From positions 1-43,954 of the forward strand of contig JAFIGG010000028.1 of the NCBI GenBank assembly GCA_020831485.1: DNA of 43,954 bases, written 5' to 3'. A model generated the notes under the pieces. The model saw nothing but the letters and a program-made list of their open reading frames with translations, was not told the DNA's origin and did no database searches. Numbering within the stretch: position 1 is the stretch's first letter; every line of letters begins with the position of its first letter. The stretch is from Opitutales bacterium. GTDB taxonomy: Bacteria; Verrucomicrobiota; Verrucomicrobiia; Opitutales; Oceanipulchritudinaceae. This document shows positions 16,119-23,907 of the stretch, one piece after another. The position numbers were made by a program, and so were the translations under genes.

Positions 16119-17078
16119 TTATTCCATGTCCCAATCCCAATTGTCCCACACCCAGGAGCCACCGCTTTGATATGACAATTCACCAGCCACATTCACGTAT
16201 ACCTCTCTTGAATAAATATATACAGTTCCGCTTCCTAATTGCTCGGCAACCGAGCTTCCGTAGAATCCCGAGCCAACATCACAAGCTAAGATTCTTACGT
16301 CCATCCCGGGGGTATAATTCGGATGGTTAGAAATCATATTCGCGAGTTCCGAAGCAGGGATCATGTTATTATAAGCGTCTCCGACCCCTTGGCTGTTTCC
16401 GTGTGCCCCGACAACAAACACATTCGAGTCGGGGTCAATGTTACTAAATCCAGTGTATTCATTAGTCCAATCCCCAACCAATATCAAGTCCGCGCTCAAC
16501 CCCATCGGATCCACCCACCGTAGCGGATTATTGAACACATACCGATAGATATTCACATCGCCCGCATCAAAGCGGATCGGATCCGTTTGCACAAATCGCC
16601 CCAGATCCGCTGAATAGATCCTATTGCGGTAGTCGTAGAGGCCCAGTTCGGGGAGGTATTCGCGGCCAGTGAAGAGAAAGCGGTTGTTAATGGCGGAGGT
16701 CTCGAGAAAATCATCGGATCCGTCAAAAATGGTGACGTTTCCGTAGACGTCATATTGATAGCTCTCAACGACCACCCCATTGACATCCGTCAACTGGGTC
16801 ACGCTGCCAAGGGCGTCGTGGTGGTGGAAGAAGGTTCCATGGTCGTTGACGGTGAGGATGACTTCGTCGATTCTCAGACCATGGACGTAGCGGGCTTTCA
16901 ATTGGCCGCTAGCATCGTATTCAGCGATGAGGCTCCACTCGTCGTAGACGAGGAAAGTGGTTTCGCCATTGTAAGGTCGACTGGTGACGCCGGCTATCGC
17001 TCCTTCACTCAGAATTAAACCAATAAGGTCCATGCATTTATAGTGGAAACTCACTCGTTCTTTAGTTTTCTGTGTCAA
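16119..17078 (-). CDS. Orphan Rhs C-terminal module with clan-CD-peptidase-like tip
   Basis: This 319-residue frame lacks the signal peptide and nearly all YD repeats of a full Rhs protein. Residues ~31-194 reproduce the conserved Rhs core of the neighbouring full-length protein up to the DPMGL cleavage box (190-194), and then a unique 125-residue tip begins. The tip has NVFVVGAHGNSQG with His226 and DVRILACDVGSG with Cys266. A hydrophobic strand-His-Gly block followed by a hydrophobic strand-Cys block is the layout of caspase-like (clan CD) cysteine peptidases. The first ~30 residues match nothing, and the start at 17078 is uncertain. It is most likely a silent or recombination-ready tip cassette. 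Confidence 0.75.
   Translation of the reverse strand: MTQKTKERVSFHYKCMDLIGLILSEGAIAGVTSRPYNGETTFLVYDEWSLIAEYDASGQLKARYVHGLRIDEVILTVNDHGTFFHHHDALGSVTQLTDVNGVVVESYQYDVYGNVTIFDGSDDFLETSAINNRFLFTGREYLPELGLYDYRNRIYSADLGRFVQTDPIRFDAGDVNIYRYVFNNPLRWVDPMGLSADLILVGDWTNEYTGFSNIDPDSNVFVVGAHGNSQGVGDAYNNMIPASELANMISNHPNYTPGMDVRILACDVGSGFYGSSVAEQLGSGTVYIYSREVYVNVAGELSYQSGGSWVWDNWDWDME
16496..16990 (-). repeat. Rhs core duplication, copy in orphan module
   Basis: This roughly 500-bp stretch is a near-identical copy of about 17621-18115 in the full-length rhs gene, at a constant offset of 1125 bp where I compared them. Differences are mostly scattered single bases. The match breaks off upstream of the VTSR codons and downstream of the DPMGL codons, so it covers the conserved core but neither tip. 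Confidence 0.85.
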
Positions 17079-17149
17079 TGGTCAAATCGTTTCATTGCAC
17101 AAATCTCTTCCCTTCGATCCAAGGAGGCAGGAGCCTGGTAATTCGATCA

Positions 17150-17296
17150 CTATTTGGGGAGCAGTGATAACCATCGTAAAACTCTAATTAAAATGTAGGA
17201 TAGTATACCCACACAAACCAAGATTCCAAGTAGGTTGAGGGCCTGAAAGACCAAAATTGTTTTGGGGATATCGAATTGTATGGTGATGTCATTCAT
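17150..17296 (-). CDS. 48-residue membrane protein overlapping the rhs stop; candidate immunity protein
   Basis: ATG at 17296 lies inside the last codons of the full-length rhs gene (stop at 17289-17291), an 8-bp overlap that favours translational coupling. The 48-residue product starts MNDITIQFDIPK. It has one hydrophobic segment (about residues 14-38, including LNLLGILVCVGILSYILI) and ends with basic residues and a TAG at 17150. Genes directly 3' of Rhs tips usually encode cognate immunity proteins, and small membrane proteins are common where the toxin attacks the envelope. It is absent from the orphan cassette, which has a different partner. Function is inferred from position only, but the coupling makes a chance frame less likely. 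Confidence 0.55.
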   Translation of the reverse strand: MNDITIQFDIPKTILVFQALNLLGILVCVGILSYILIRVLRWLSLLPK

Positions 17297-20200
17297 CTTG
17301 ATCAAAATAGTTTCCGTAATAATGGTATGGGGTAGTCGCCGTACTGCCGAATGGAGTCCCCCAGTTACTTGAGGATATTATAAGAACAAAAGAATAGTTC
17401 CCATTAGAGCCGGAGGATACATCTTGAACCGAAACACTAAGTGATCCTCCAACTCCATAACCAAATCCACCCGAAGTTCCACCTACTCCCCACTGATCGT
17501 GTGTGTCCCCATCGATAGTTACACTGTATGAACCGTCCGCTGTAGGCGCGACAACTATATCACCTTGTAAATTTAGGTCGACCCAACCCGTGCTGGTTAC
17601 ATTGTAGGGGATCCTGACCTCTAACCCCATCGGGTCCACCCACCGCAAAGGATTATTAAATACGTACCGATAGATATTCACATCTCCCGCATCGAAACGG
17701 ATTGGGTCGGCTTGGATAAATCGGCCCAGATCCGCTGAGTAAATTCGATTGCGGTAGTCATATAGATCCAGCTCTGAAAGATATTCGCGGCCAGTGAAGA
17801 GAAAGCGGTTATTAATGGCGGAGGTCTCAAGGAAATCATCGGAGCCGTCAAAAATGGTCACGTTTCCGTAGACGTCGTATTGATAGCTCTCAACGACCAC
17901 GCCATTGACATCCGTCAACTGGGTCACGCTGCCAAGGGCGTCGTGGTGATGAAAGAAGGTTCCGTGGTCGTTGACGGTAAGGATGACTTCATCGATTCTC
18001 GGACCGTGGACGTAACGGGCTTTCAATTGGCCGGCTGCATCGTATTCAGCGATGAGGTTCCAGTCGTCGTAGACAAGAAAAGTGATTTCACCGTTGAATG
18101 TCCGACTGGTGACACGGTTGCGGTAGTCGTAGGTAAAACGGGCTTCGATGGCAGGGCCAGAGACTGATATCAGACGATTCATGGCGTCGTAGCGCAAGCC
18201 GAGGCCATTGTAACGACTGAGGTTGCCGTTTTCGTCCCATTCGGGCTCTTCAGTGCTCGCACTGCCGTCGGAGAAAATACTTTGAACCCGGGTATACTGA
18301 TTCAATTCATTGGCTTCGTAGGTGGTGACACCGCTGGAGCTGTCTTCAATGCGTTCGCGGTTGCCGACGGCGTCGTAGTCGAACCAGGTGCTGCGTTCGG
18401 GACTGTCACCCAGTCCAAACTGATGAACTTCCACCAATTGGTTAACCGCGTCGTAGCCGTAGGCTTCGGCACGGTCTTCGGCGAAAATTGTAGCAGTGCG
18501 GTTGCCAGCGGGATCGAACTGGTATTCCTCGCTGGAGATCGCTTGTTCGGCACGACTGCGCTCGCGGTAGATAAGCTGGCCAACGGCGTCGTATTCAGAG
18601 GCGCTGAAAACCTGATTTGCATAGGGCTTGCGGATGACCCGACCGCTTGCATCCCGCTCATAGCGCACAAATGGATCCGCATTGGGAGCACCGATGGCCT
18701 CGACTTCACCGCGGGCATTGTAAGCGTAGGCGATTTCGGTGCCGTCAGGGTACCGCAACGTATCGCGCTTGCCGCCGGGGGTATGGCTATAGGCAACCTT
18801 GCGGGCTTCGCCTGCAGCAAAGATTTTCTGGGTCTCACTGATTAGGAGACCGGCGGCATCGTAGGCGTAGCGATGAAGGCTTTCACCTTCCTGCTCGACC
18901 TCCAACAAACGACCCATGGCATCGTAGCTGCGGGATTCTGCCGGGGAACCATCATCCCAGGCGCTGGCAATCAGGCGATTGCGGACGTCGTAAGAGCGGG
19001 TGCGGACATTTCCGGCGCGATTCACGTAGGTGATTTCATTGCCATTGGCGTCGTATGTCCAGCTTTCTGTTGATCCATTCGGATATTGTTTGGCAATTTG
19101 CCGGCCAAGTTCGTCGTATTTGAAACGGTAATGGTTGCCGCGATCATCAATGATTGCCGTACGCCGACCATGACTATCGTAAAGGTAGCGCGTCACATAG
19201 CCCATGGCGTTCGTTTCGGCGATCAAACGCCCTCGGGTGTCATAGCTGTAGAGGGATTTATGGCCGTTGGCATCTATTGTCTCGGTTCGACGACCCGCTT
19301 CGTCGTAGCGGTAGTGGGTTTCGTGGCCGAGGGCAGACACACTTTTAAGGAGGCGTCCGCGTTCATTGTAGGCACGCAGGGTGACACTTTCCCGTGCATC
19401 GGTGGTCGCAATCCGGCGGCCTACCGGATCGTAGGCATGGCGGATGGTAGCGGCGTATTCGGTGCCGGGTGCCACGGTTTGCTCAATCAGTTGTCCACGT
19501 TCATCATAAATCCATACCGTTTCCTCACCATCGGGCTGCTGTTGCCAGACCGGTTGGTAACCGGTGGCAGTGCCGATCTCGCCATAGGCGATTTCCGTCC
19601 GGGCACCAGCAGCATTGACGATGGCTGTCCGGCGGCCAAAGCGGTCATATTCATAGGTGGTGGAATGGCCAAGGGCATCAAGGCTCTCAACCACCTGACC
19701 CCACTCGTTATAAATAAAACGTTCTTCAGCCCCGTCCGGATGCTTCACCACAGTGCGTTGCCCTGCGTCGTTGTATGCGAAGTGGGTGCTGTTGCCGAGG
19801 GGATCGGTAACTTCGACGAGATTGCCTCGCTCATCGTATGCAAACGAGCTAACGTTGCCAAGGGCATCAATGCGCTGCTCGAGTTGACCTGCGGCATTGT
19901 AGGTATTTGTCTGGCGCACACCCTGACGCTCCTGCTCAACGGGCTGACCAAAGTCATTATAGCGGGTCCAGTCCCGGGCTCCATCCGGATGCACGGTCGC
20001 TGTGCGACGGCCGTCGGAATCGCGTTCAAAGACGGTTGTGTGGCCCAGTTCATCGGTTTCACTCAGGATGCGGCCCTGGCTGTCGTGCGTCCAGCTACGG
20101 CTGGTGCCGTCGAGGTAGATTTCACGCACGACGTTCCCATGCACATCCCGCTCGTAAACGAATACCTGCCCAAGGGGATCCGTTTCCGAAGTACGGTGAC

Positions 20201-21290
20201 CGCGACCATCGGCATCGTAGCCGTATTGATGCGCGTGGCCCAGGGGATCGACTTTTTCTTCGAGATTTCCACCGGGCAGGAAAGATTCATAGGTCGCGGC
20301 ACCCTCATTGTCGCGGCGAACAAAACCACGAGGGTCCGAACCTTGGAACAAAGCGTCGATGAGCTGGCCATCTTCGGCATCATAGACCCGTGCTACCTGA
20401 CCGAGGGCGGCTCCCTCGCCCTCCTGATAGGCAAACTGACGTCCCCTCACTTCAGCATCCGCGCGAGGGTCGTCGATTTCGGTCAACAGCAGTCGGCGAC
20501 CATCAGCTGGCGCAGCATATCGATAGCTGGCCTCGTATCCGCCCGGGTAGGAGGCTCCAACTAAGATCGGATAATTGCTGTTATCGACGGAATCGTAGTG
20601 ATAAACAACCTCATCGCCGTTGCTTCCAAGCACACCGGCAATCACTGTGTGTACGAGCCCATCTGTCCCCTCTATACTTTGATAGCCAATCTCCAGCCAG
20701 CGGCCAGCGGGCTCATGAATACGGTGTAGACGGCCATCGCTCCACTCAAAGCTCCAGCTCAGACCAAAGTCATCGTTCAGGCTCTCCAATTGGTAACCCT
20801 GTCCGCCTGAAAGACGGCGGAAGCTGACCGATCCGCCCTTGGGGAAATTGACCGTCACACGGTCGGAACTCCATTCCATGCGTTCACGCGCAGCGGCCTC
20901 CGGCCACCAGTCTTCAGGGCCGACCTCGGTGAAGCGCTGAACCAGGCCTTCGGGCCGACGCAGGGACAGCACCCGGTGGCCTTCACTGTTGCGGCCAGCA
21001 TCGACCAATTCCCATTGCCAGTTGTGCGACCAGTTGTGTCCGAGGCCAAAATGGGCTTCAAGCCGGGTTGAACGACTATTGGCAATCCGCCCCCAGGAGA
21101 GGCCGTGCAGGCCGACCGCACCGGCAATGTCGAGGTCGTGGGTTTGAAAGGATAGATTGCCGGTATAAGCATCCAGCGTGCCGGCGGAACGGGAGACGCC
21201 GTGATCGGCATCGTTACCCGGATAAGGTCCGGCAGCGTGGAGACAAACGGCACAGAAGAATACGAGGAGGCTTGCGACAGTGTATTTCAT
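17289..21290 (-). CDS. Full-length Rhs/YD-repeat protein with variable C-terminal tip
   Basis: This 1333-residue protein is exported by a Sec signal (MKYTVASLLVFFCAVCLHAAG). An N-terminal region (~25-300) is followed by about 800 residues of YD repeats, which form the hollow cocoon shell known for Rhs/Tc proteins. The RHS-associated core ends in NNPLRWVDPMGL at ~1223. The last 110 residues (1224-1333) form a unique tip: hydrophobic and polar strands, a Gly-rich run GVGGTSGGFGYGVGGS, and a Tyr-rich end. The tip matches no toxin family I recognise. Known Rhs proteins cleave at the DPxGL box and release the tip. The tip-encoding end overlaps a 48-residue membrane protein gene, and a membrane-anchored protein gene lies 41 bp upstream of the start. 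Confidence 0.92.
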   Translation of the reverse strand: MKYTVASLLVFFCAVCLHAAGPYPGNDADHGVSRSAGTLDAYTGNLSFQTHDLDIAGAVGLHGLSWGRIANSRSTRLEAHFGLGHNWSHNWQWELVDAGRNSEGHRVLSLRRPEGLVQRFTEVGPEDWWPEAAARERMEWSSDRVTVNFPKGGSVSFRRLSGGQGYQLESLNDDFGLSWSFEWSDGRLHRIHEPAGRWLEIGYQSIEGTDGLVHTVIAGVLGSNGDEVVYHYDSVDNSNYPILVGASYPGGYEASYRYAAPADGRRLLLTEIDDPRADAEVRGRQFAYQEGEGAALGQVARVYDAEDGQLIDALFQGSDPRGFVRRDNEGAATYESFLPGGNLEEKVDPLGHAHQYGYDADGRGHRTSETDPLGQVFVYERDVHGNVVREIYLDGTSRSWTHDSQGRILSETDELGHTTVFERDSDGRRTATVHPDGARDWTRYNDFGQPVEQERQGVRQTNTYNAAGQLEQRIDALGNVSSFAYDERGNLVEVTDPLGNSTHFAYNDAGQRTVVKHPDGAEERFIYNEWGQVVESLDALGHSTTYEYDRFGRRTAIVNAAGARTEIAYGEIGTATGYQPVWQQQPDGEETVWIYDERGQLIEQTVAPGTEYAATIRHAYDPVGRRIATTDARESVTLRAYNERGRLLKSVSALGHETHYRYDEAGRRTETIDANGHKSLYSYDTRGRLIAETNAMGYVTRYLYDSHGRRTAIIDDRGNHYRFKYDELGRQIAKQYPNGSTESWTYDANGNEITYVNRAGNVRTRSYDVRNRLIASAWDDGSPAESRSYDAMGRLLEVEQEGESLHRYAYDAAGLLISETQKIFAAGEARKVAYSHTPGGKRDTLRYPDGTEIAYAYNARGEVEAIGAPNADPFVRYERDASGRVIRKPYANQVFSASEYDAVGQLIYRERSRAEQAISSEEYQFDPAGNRTATIFAEDRAEAYGYDAVNQLVEVHQFGLGDSPERSTWFDYDAVGNRERIEDSSSGVTTYEANELNQYTRVQSIFSDGSASTEEPEWDENGNLSRYNGLGLRYDAMNRLISVSGPAIEARFTYDYRNRVTSRTFNGEITFLVYDDWNLIAEYDAAGQLKARYVHGPRIDEVILTVNDHGTFFHHHDALGSVTQLTDVNGVVVESYQYDVYGNVTIFDGSDDFLETSAINNRFLFTGREYLSELDLYDYRNRIYSADLGRFIQADPIRFDAGDVNIYRYVFNNPLRWVDPMGLEVRIPYNVTSTGWVDLNLQGDIVVAPTADGSYSVTIDGDTHDQWGVGGTSGGFGYGVGGSLSVSVQDVSSGSNGNYSFVLIISSSNWGTPFGSTATTPYHYYGNYFDQDE
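17621..18115 (-). repeat. Rhs core duplication, copy in full-length rhs
   Basis: This is the second copy of the core segment also present at about 16496-16990. Because both copies are in the same orientation, recombination between them would delete 1125 bp. That would remove the current tip and the 48-residue partner and join the long Rhs body to the orphan tip in frame. Confidence 0.85.
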
Positions 21291-21331
21291 GACAGAGGTA
21301 AAGGGGGTGAGGGGGTGAGGAGCTGGGGACG

Positions 21332-21880
21332 TCAGTCACGACGGACGATGACTGGGGGCTCTTCACCGACCCAAAATTCGAAGGTGCGTGTTTCGGAGCC
21401 GTTGCGGAGGGTGACGCGGTGGGCACCTTCGTGGTTAGGGAGTTCAAGTTGAAACGAAACGCGCCGGTCTTCATTCAGTGTTCCGGTATTCGCGTCCAGA
21501 TAGCCGCCGTCATCCGCATCGATGGAAATATGTGAGCCAGGAACGGCGGTTGAAAACGTCACTGTCCCTTCGACTCGACCGCCCGAGTCGACGTAGAATC
21601 GGGGAAATTCTCCCCGAGGGTTAGCGGCGAGAGTATACGATGAATCATTTACGACAACGGATCCAATGCGGTCATCGCTTATTCCCGCGACACGGACCTC
21701 CTTGGTGTTCGCCACGTTCGGCTCCTGTATCGTTGGCAGCGGTTCGGAACTTCGCTGATCTTCAACAAAAGAAGCATCCGGCTCAGGCAGCCACCGCAGG
21801 GTGAGAACCAGGACCAGAGCGCCGATCAAAACGATAGAAGCGCCGCCAATCAAAAATCGTGCAGGGGTAGGTTTTTCCAT
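21332..21880 (-). CDS. Membrane-anchored beta-rich protein upstream of rhs
   Basis: The 182-residue protein has a single N-terminal transmembrane anchor (RFLIGGASIVLIGALVLVL). A flexible linker (~30-70) and a beta-rich periplasmic domain (~70-182) follow, the latter containing HRVTLRNGSETRTFEFWVG. The ATG at 21880 (MEKPTPARF) is preferred over 21919, which would add an unusual N-terminus. The domain looks immunoglobulin- or FlgD-like by strand pattern, which is a weak guess. It ends 41 bp before the rhs start on the same strand and is probably the first gene of the rhs operon, perhaps helping to export or anchor the Rhs protein. Confidence 0.65.
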   Translation of the reverse strand: MEKPTPARFLIGGASIVLIGALVLVLTLRWLPEPDASFVEDQRSSEPLPTIQEPNVANTKEVRVAGISDDRIGSVVVNDSSYTLAANPRGEFPRFYVDSGGRVEGTVTFSTAVPGSHISIDADDGGYLDANTGTLNEDRRVSFQLELPNHEGAHRVTLRNGSETRTFEFWVGEEPPVIVRRD

Positions 21881-21936
21881 TTCGCTTAAAATCCCAGCCG
21901 TCCAAAGACAGAACAACAAGGAATATTTTTACGCAA

Positions 21937-22056
21937 TTTATCGTATTTATTGTATTCTATAACCGACTCATATGCATAGACTTATAGTTATTTTATCTTT
22001 TTTTTACTTTTAAAACTGACTGTCAGAGCGTTTAACAGTCCGTATTTTACGATAAA
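21937..22056. promoter_or_regulatory. AT-rich divergent promoter region with a 9-bp long-range inverted repeat
   Basis: TTTATCGTA at 21937-21945 recurs inverted as TACGATAAA at 22048-22056, bracketing the AT-rich spacer between the rhs operon and the LuxR-type gene. It could be a pair of operator half-sites, though an AT-rich 9-mer can arise by chance. Promoters for both directions should lie here; I could not fix -10 and -35 boxes. Confidence 0.35.
22018..22040. promoter_or_regulatory. Candidate operator dyad GACTGT-N11-ACAGTC
   Basis: GACTGT (22018-22023) and ACAGTC (22035-22040) form a perfect 6-bp dyad around 11 nt in the divergent gap, 48 bp before the LuxR-type start. Dyads of this size fit a dimeric LuxR/NarL-type helix-turn-helix. 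Assignment to the adjacent regulator is inference. Confidence 0.4.
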
Positions 22057-22087
22057 AATATAAAACAAAAATACCCAAACTACTCCC

Positions 22088-22783
22088 ATGCATTTCCTCG
22101 TTCTCAAATCCCAGCGTTGTTATTCCTCATTGATCGGAATGGAAGTTCAGAAGCTTTTTCCAAAGGCGTGGGTGCACTGCGTGGAGGATGCGTCGGGAGC
22201 CCTGCGAATCTGCGCGAAGCACCCGATTCAATTGGCCATTGTGGGTGCACGGACAGAAGCATTGGATGGGCTCGATTACCTTCCCAAGCTCATTGCCAGC
22301 CCTTACCCCAGACAGATTGTCGTCCTGACGGAAAGGAAGGACCAGCGGCTGTTGGCATTCTTTGAAAAGCACAAACTGGATGGATTCATCGATGCAAACA
22401 CGGAAGATCCTCATAGCGTAAACAAAGCCCTGCAAAAGGTCATGCAAGGAGAGCGCTACCGCAGCAAAAGTTTAATTCCTGAAATTCAAAAAGCCCGCCG
22501 ACAACAGTCCTTGCTTTCGGAAACCGAACAGCGGGTGCTCTCCGTCCTCGGCGCCGCCGTAGACAACGCGACCGCCGGTCTACTTCTTGGCGTCTCCGAG
22601 CACACCGCCCGCACCCACCGCAACCGCATCCAGAACAAACTCAACATCGCCAGCAAGGCCGACTTGATTCATTATGCAATGGACAATTACTACACACGGA
22701 TATCGTCCAATCGCATACAATTTCCCGGATTCGAAGAACAGCTTGATCGTTCCGTATTACCGAGAGGCGATCCGCTGAGGTAA
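22088..22783 (+). CDS. LuxR/NarL-type regulator with degenerate receiver domain
   Basis: The 231-residue protein has a receiver-like N-terminal domain (~1-125) and a clear LuxR helix-turn-helix at ~142-198 (LLSETEQRVLSVLG ... SEHTARTHRNRIQNKLNIASKADLI). In the receiver, the phosphoacceptor aspartate position falls at Gly53 (AIVGARTEALDGL), and the conserved lysine position falls at Ala103. Thr81 is retained. It therefore cannot be a standard phosphorylated response regulator and may be constitutive or respond to another signal. It has a C-terminal extension of ~30 residues after the helix-turn-helix. It is transcribed away from the rhs operon across a shared AT-rich spacer, which makes it the best candidate regulator of that operon. 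Confidence 0.85.
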   Translation: MHFLVLKSQRCYSSLIGMEVQKLFPKAWVHCVEDASGALRICAKHPIQLAIVGARTEALDGLDYLPKLIASPYPRQIVVLTERKDQRLLAFFEKHKLDGFIDANTEDPHSVNKALQKVMQGERYRSKSLIPEIQKARRQQSLLSETEQRVLSVLGAAVDNATAGLLLGVSEHTARTHRNRIQNKLNIASKADLIHYAMDNYYTRISSNRIQFPGFEEQLDRSVLPRGDPLR

Positions 22784-22802
22784 GGGAATCACAGCTGGAG
22801 AC

Positions 22803-22936
22803 CAAGCTTCAGCTTGAGGCTGCGACTCTTGTTGGCATCGGCCCAGCCGATGATCCGTGTTCGGACTGAAGGCCGGGCTCAAGAGGTGGTTCTGTTTTTG
22901 TGGACGAGGTGGACGGAGGGGACGCGGTGGACGATG
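22803..22936. repeat. Composite repeat: CAAGCT-tc-AGCTTG hairpin plus nonamer array
   Basis: A perfect 6-bp hairpin at 22803-22816 followed by AGGCTGC is succeeded by a GGACTGAAGGCCGGGCTC segment near 22863. Then comes a period-9 array at 22901-22936 (GTGGACGAG, GTGGACGGA, GGGGACGCG, GTGGACGAT). It fills most of the 240-bp gap before the next gene and has the same hairpin-then-array order as the octamer elements at 14.1 and 14.8 kb. Confidence 0.6.
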
Positions 22937-23023
22937 GACAGAAAAAACTTCTTGATTTTTTATTTTCCATAACGTTATTTCGCTATTTTTATTTTTGTTA
23001 TTATTTCAACGAATTATTCCTCT

Positions 23024-23590
23024 ATGAACGATAAACATATCGAAAAACGCATTGCTGAACTGGAATCCATTATCCGCAAACGGGGCGGGTTGTTTAGTCG
23101 TCATGCGAAGATGCCGGCGGGGCTGTATCTATCTTTTCTGGAACAGACAATTGCTTTTGACGACGCCTATTCCAAGGATGGGATAACGGGCATTGACATG
23201 AAGGCTGAGGTCCATGCCCATCTTGAGCTGCCGCCGGAAGGCAAACTGGACGACCATTGCCTGACTGAGAAGCTGCACGTCCTGATCGATTTGTTGGCCC
23301 GTTTTCATATCTTCCTGAGTTTCACCGACCACCTGACGGATCGTGAACTCTACAACAGGGTGCTCGGTTCACTGCTCGATGAGCCTTTTGAGCTGTCGAT
23401 TTTCACCCCTGGTGCTCTCCAACACATCGACCTGTGCAATGACCCCGATCTCTATGAAGAATTCTACGATTTCGGATCGGTGACGCCTGCCAACCGAGAC
23501 GAATGGATCAAAGTGCTGGTGGAAAAATACCGCAATGAACCCGTTCCCGAATTCAAATCCGCCCAGGCACGGGAGTATTTCAAGGACTGA
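23024..23590 (+). CDS. Protein of unknown function
   Basis: This 188-residue, mostly helical, soluble and acidic protein has no signal peptide. The N-terminus (HIEKRIAELESIIRKRGG) looks like an amphipathic helix. Later segments (LHVLIDLLARFHIFLSFTDHLTDRELYNRVLGSLLDEPFEL) also appear helical. I do not recognise the family. The upstream 50 bp are extremely AT-rich and may hold its promoter. The VapBC-like pair begins 53 bp downstream on the same strand but has its own operator-like palindromes, so this gene is probably a separate unit. Confidence 0.65.
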   Translation: MNDKHIEKRIAELESIIRKRGGLFSRHAKMPAGLYLSFLEQTIAFDDAYSKDGITGIDMKAEVHAHLELPPEGKLDDHCLTEKLHVLIDLLARFHIFLSFTDHLTDRELYNRVLGSLLDEPFELSIFTPGALQHIDLCNDPDLYEEFYDFGSVTPANRDEWIKVLVEKYRNEPVPEFKSAQAREYFKD

Positions 23591-23597
23591 TCTACAG

Positions 23598-23614
23598 GGT
23601 CAAGTGACTTGACC
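23598..23614. promoter_or_regulatory. Perfect 17-bp palindrome upstream of vapB, site 1
   Basis: GGTCAAGT-g-ACTTGACC is a perfect 8-1-8 palindrome. Its centre lies 26 bp from that of the second palindrome at 23624-23640. It is a candidate operator for autoregulation by the VapBC complex; it could also be a hairpin after the preceding gene, but it lacks a T-run. Confidence 0.5.
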
Positions 23615-23623
23615 TTGCACAGC

Positions 23624-23640
23624 TGCACAGTTACTGTGCA
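23624..23640. promoter_or_regulatory. Perfect 17-bp palindrome upstream of vapB, site 2
   Basis: TGCACAGT-t-ACTGTGCA is a perfect 8-1-8 palindrome ending 3 bp before the vapB ATG. Ribbon-helix-helix antitoxins bind palindromes in this position and repress their own operon. Its arm sequence differs from site 1 (GGTCAAGT versus TGCACAGT), so the two sites may not bind equally. Confidence 0.55.
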
Positions 23641-23643
23641 CAC

Positions 23644-23907
23644 ATGAAAACAACGAACATCACTGTCCGGGTCGACGAGCAAACCTATCAGAATGCTCGC
23701 ATAGCAGCGGCGAAGCGCGGGACTTCAGTCAGTGCGATGGTTCGGGAGTTTCTTGTTTCGCAGAGTCAGCAAGAGGAGAATCCGGAAGTTCAAAGGGTTG
23801 CCGAACTTCAAACCCTCTATCGCAAGGCTGAAAAACGGGCGAAGAACACGAAGCGTACAACAAAACCACTAAAACGCGACGAGATCTATGCCGAACGCCT
23901 TCGTTGA
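23644..23907 (+). CDS. vapB: VapB-like ribbon-helix-helix antitoxin
   Basis: This 87-residue protein has an N-terminal ribbon-helix-helix DNA-binding domain: the strand NITVRVDEQTY, then the helices QNARIAAAKRG and SVSAMVREFLVSQ (residues ~5-43). A basic, flexible C-terminal half would wrap the toxin. It overlaps the PIN-domain gene by 20 bp, the classic antitoxin-first arrangement. Two perfect 17-bp palindromes directly upstream fit autoregulation. The symbol denotes the VapBC class only; I cannot assign a subfamily. Confidence 0.88.
   Translation: MKTTNITVRVDEQTYQNARIAAAKRGTSVSAMVREFLVSQSQQEENPEVQRVAELQTLYRKAEKRAKNTKRTTKPLKRDEIYAERLR

Noticed and set aside
19086-20564. 492-codon open frame on the + strand inside rhs
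   Set aside because: It is antisense to the YD-repeat region, whose repetitive codon pattern keeps the opposite frame open; there are no recognisable domains.
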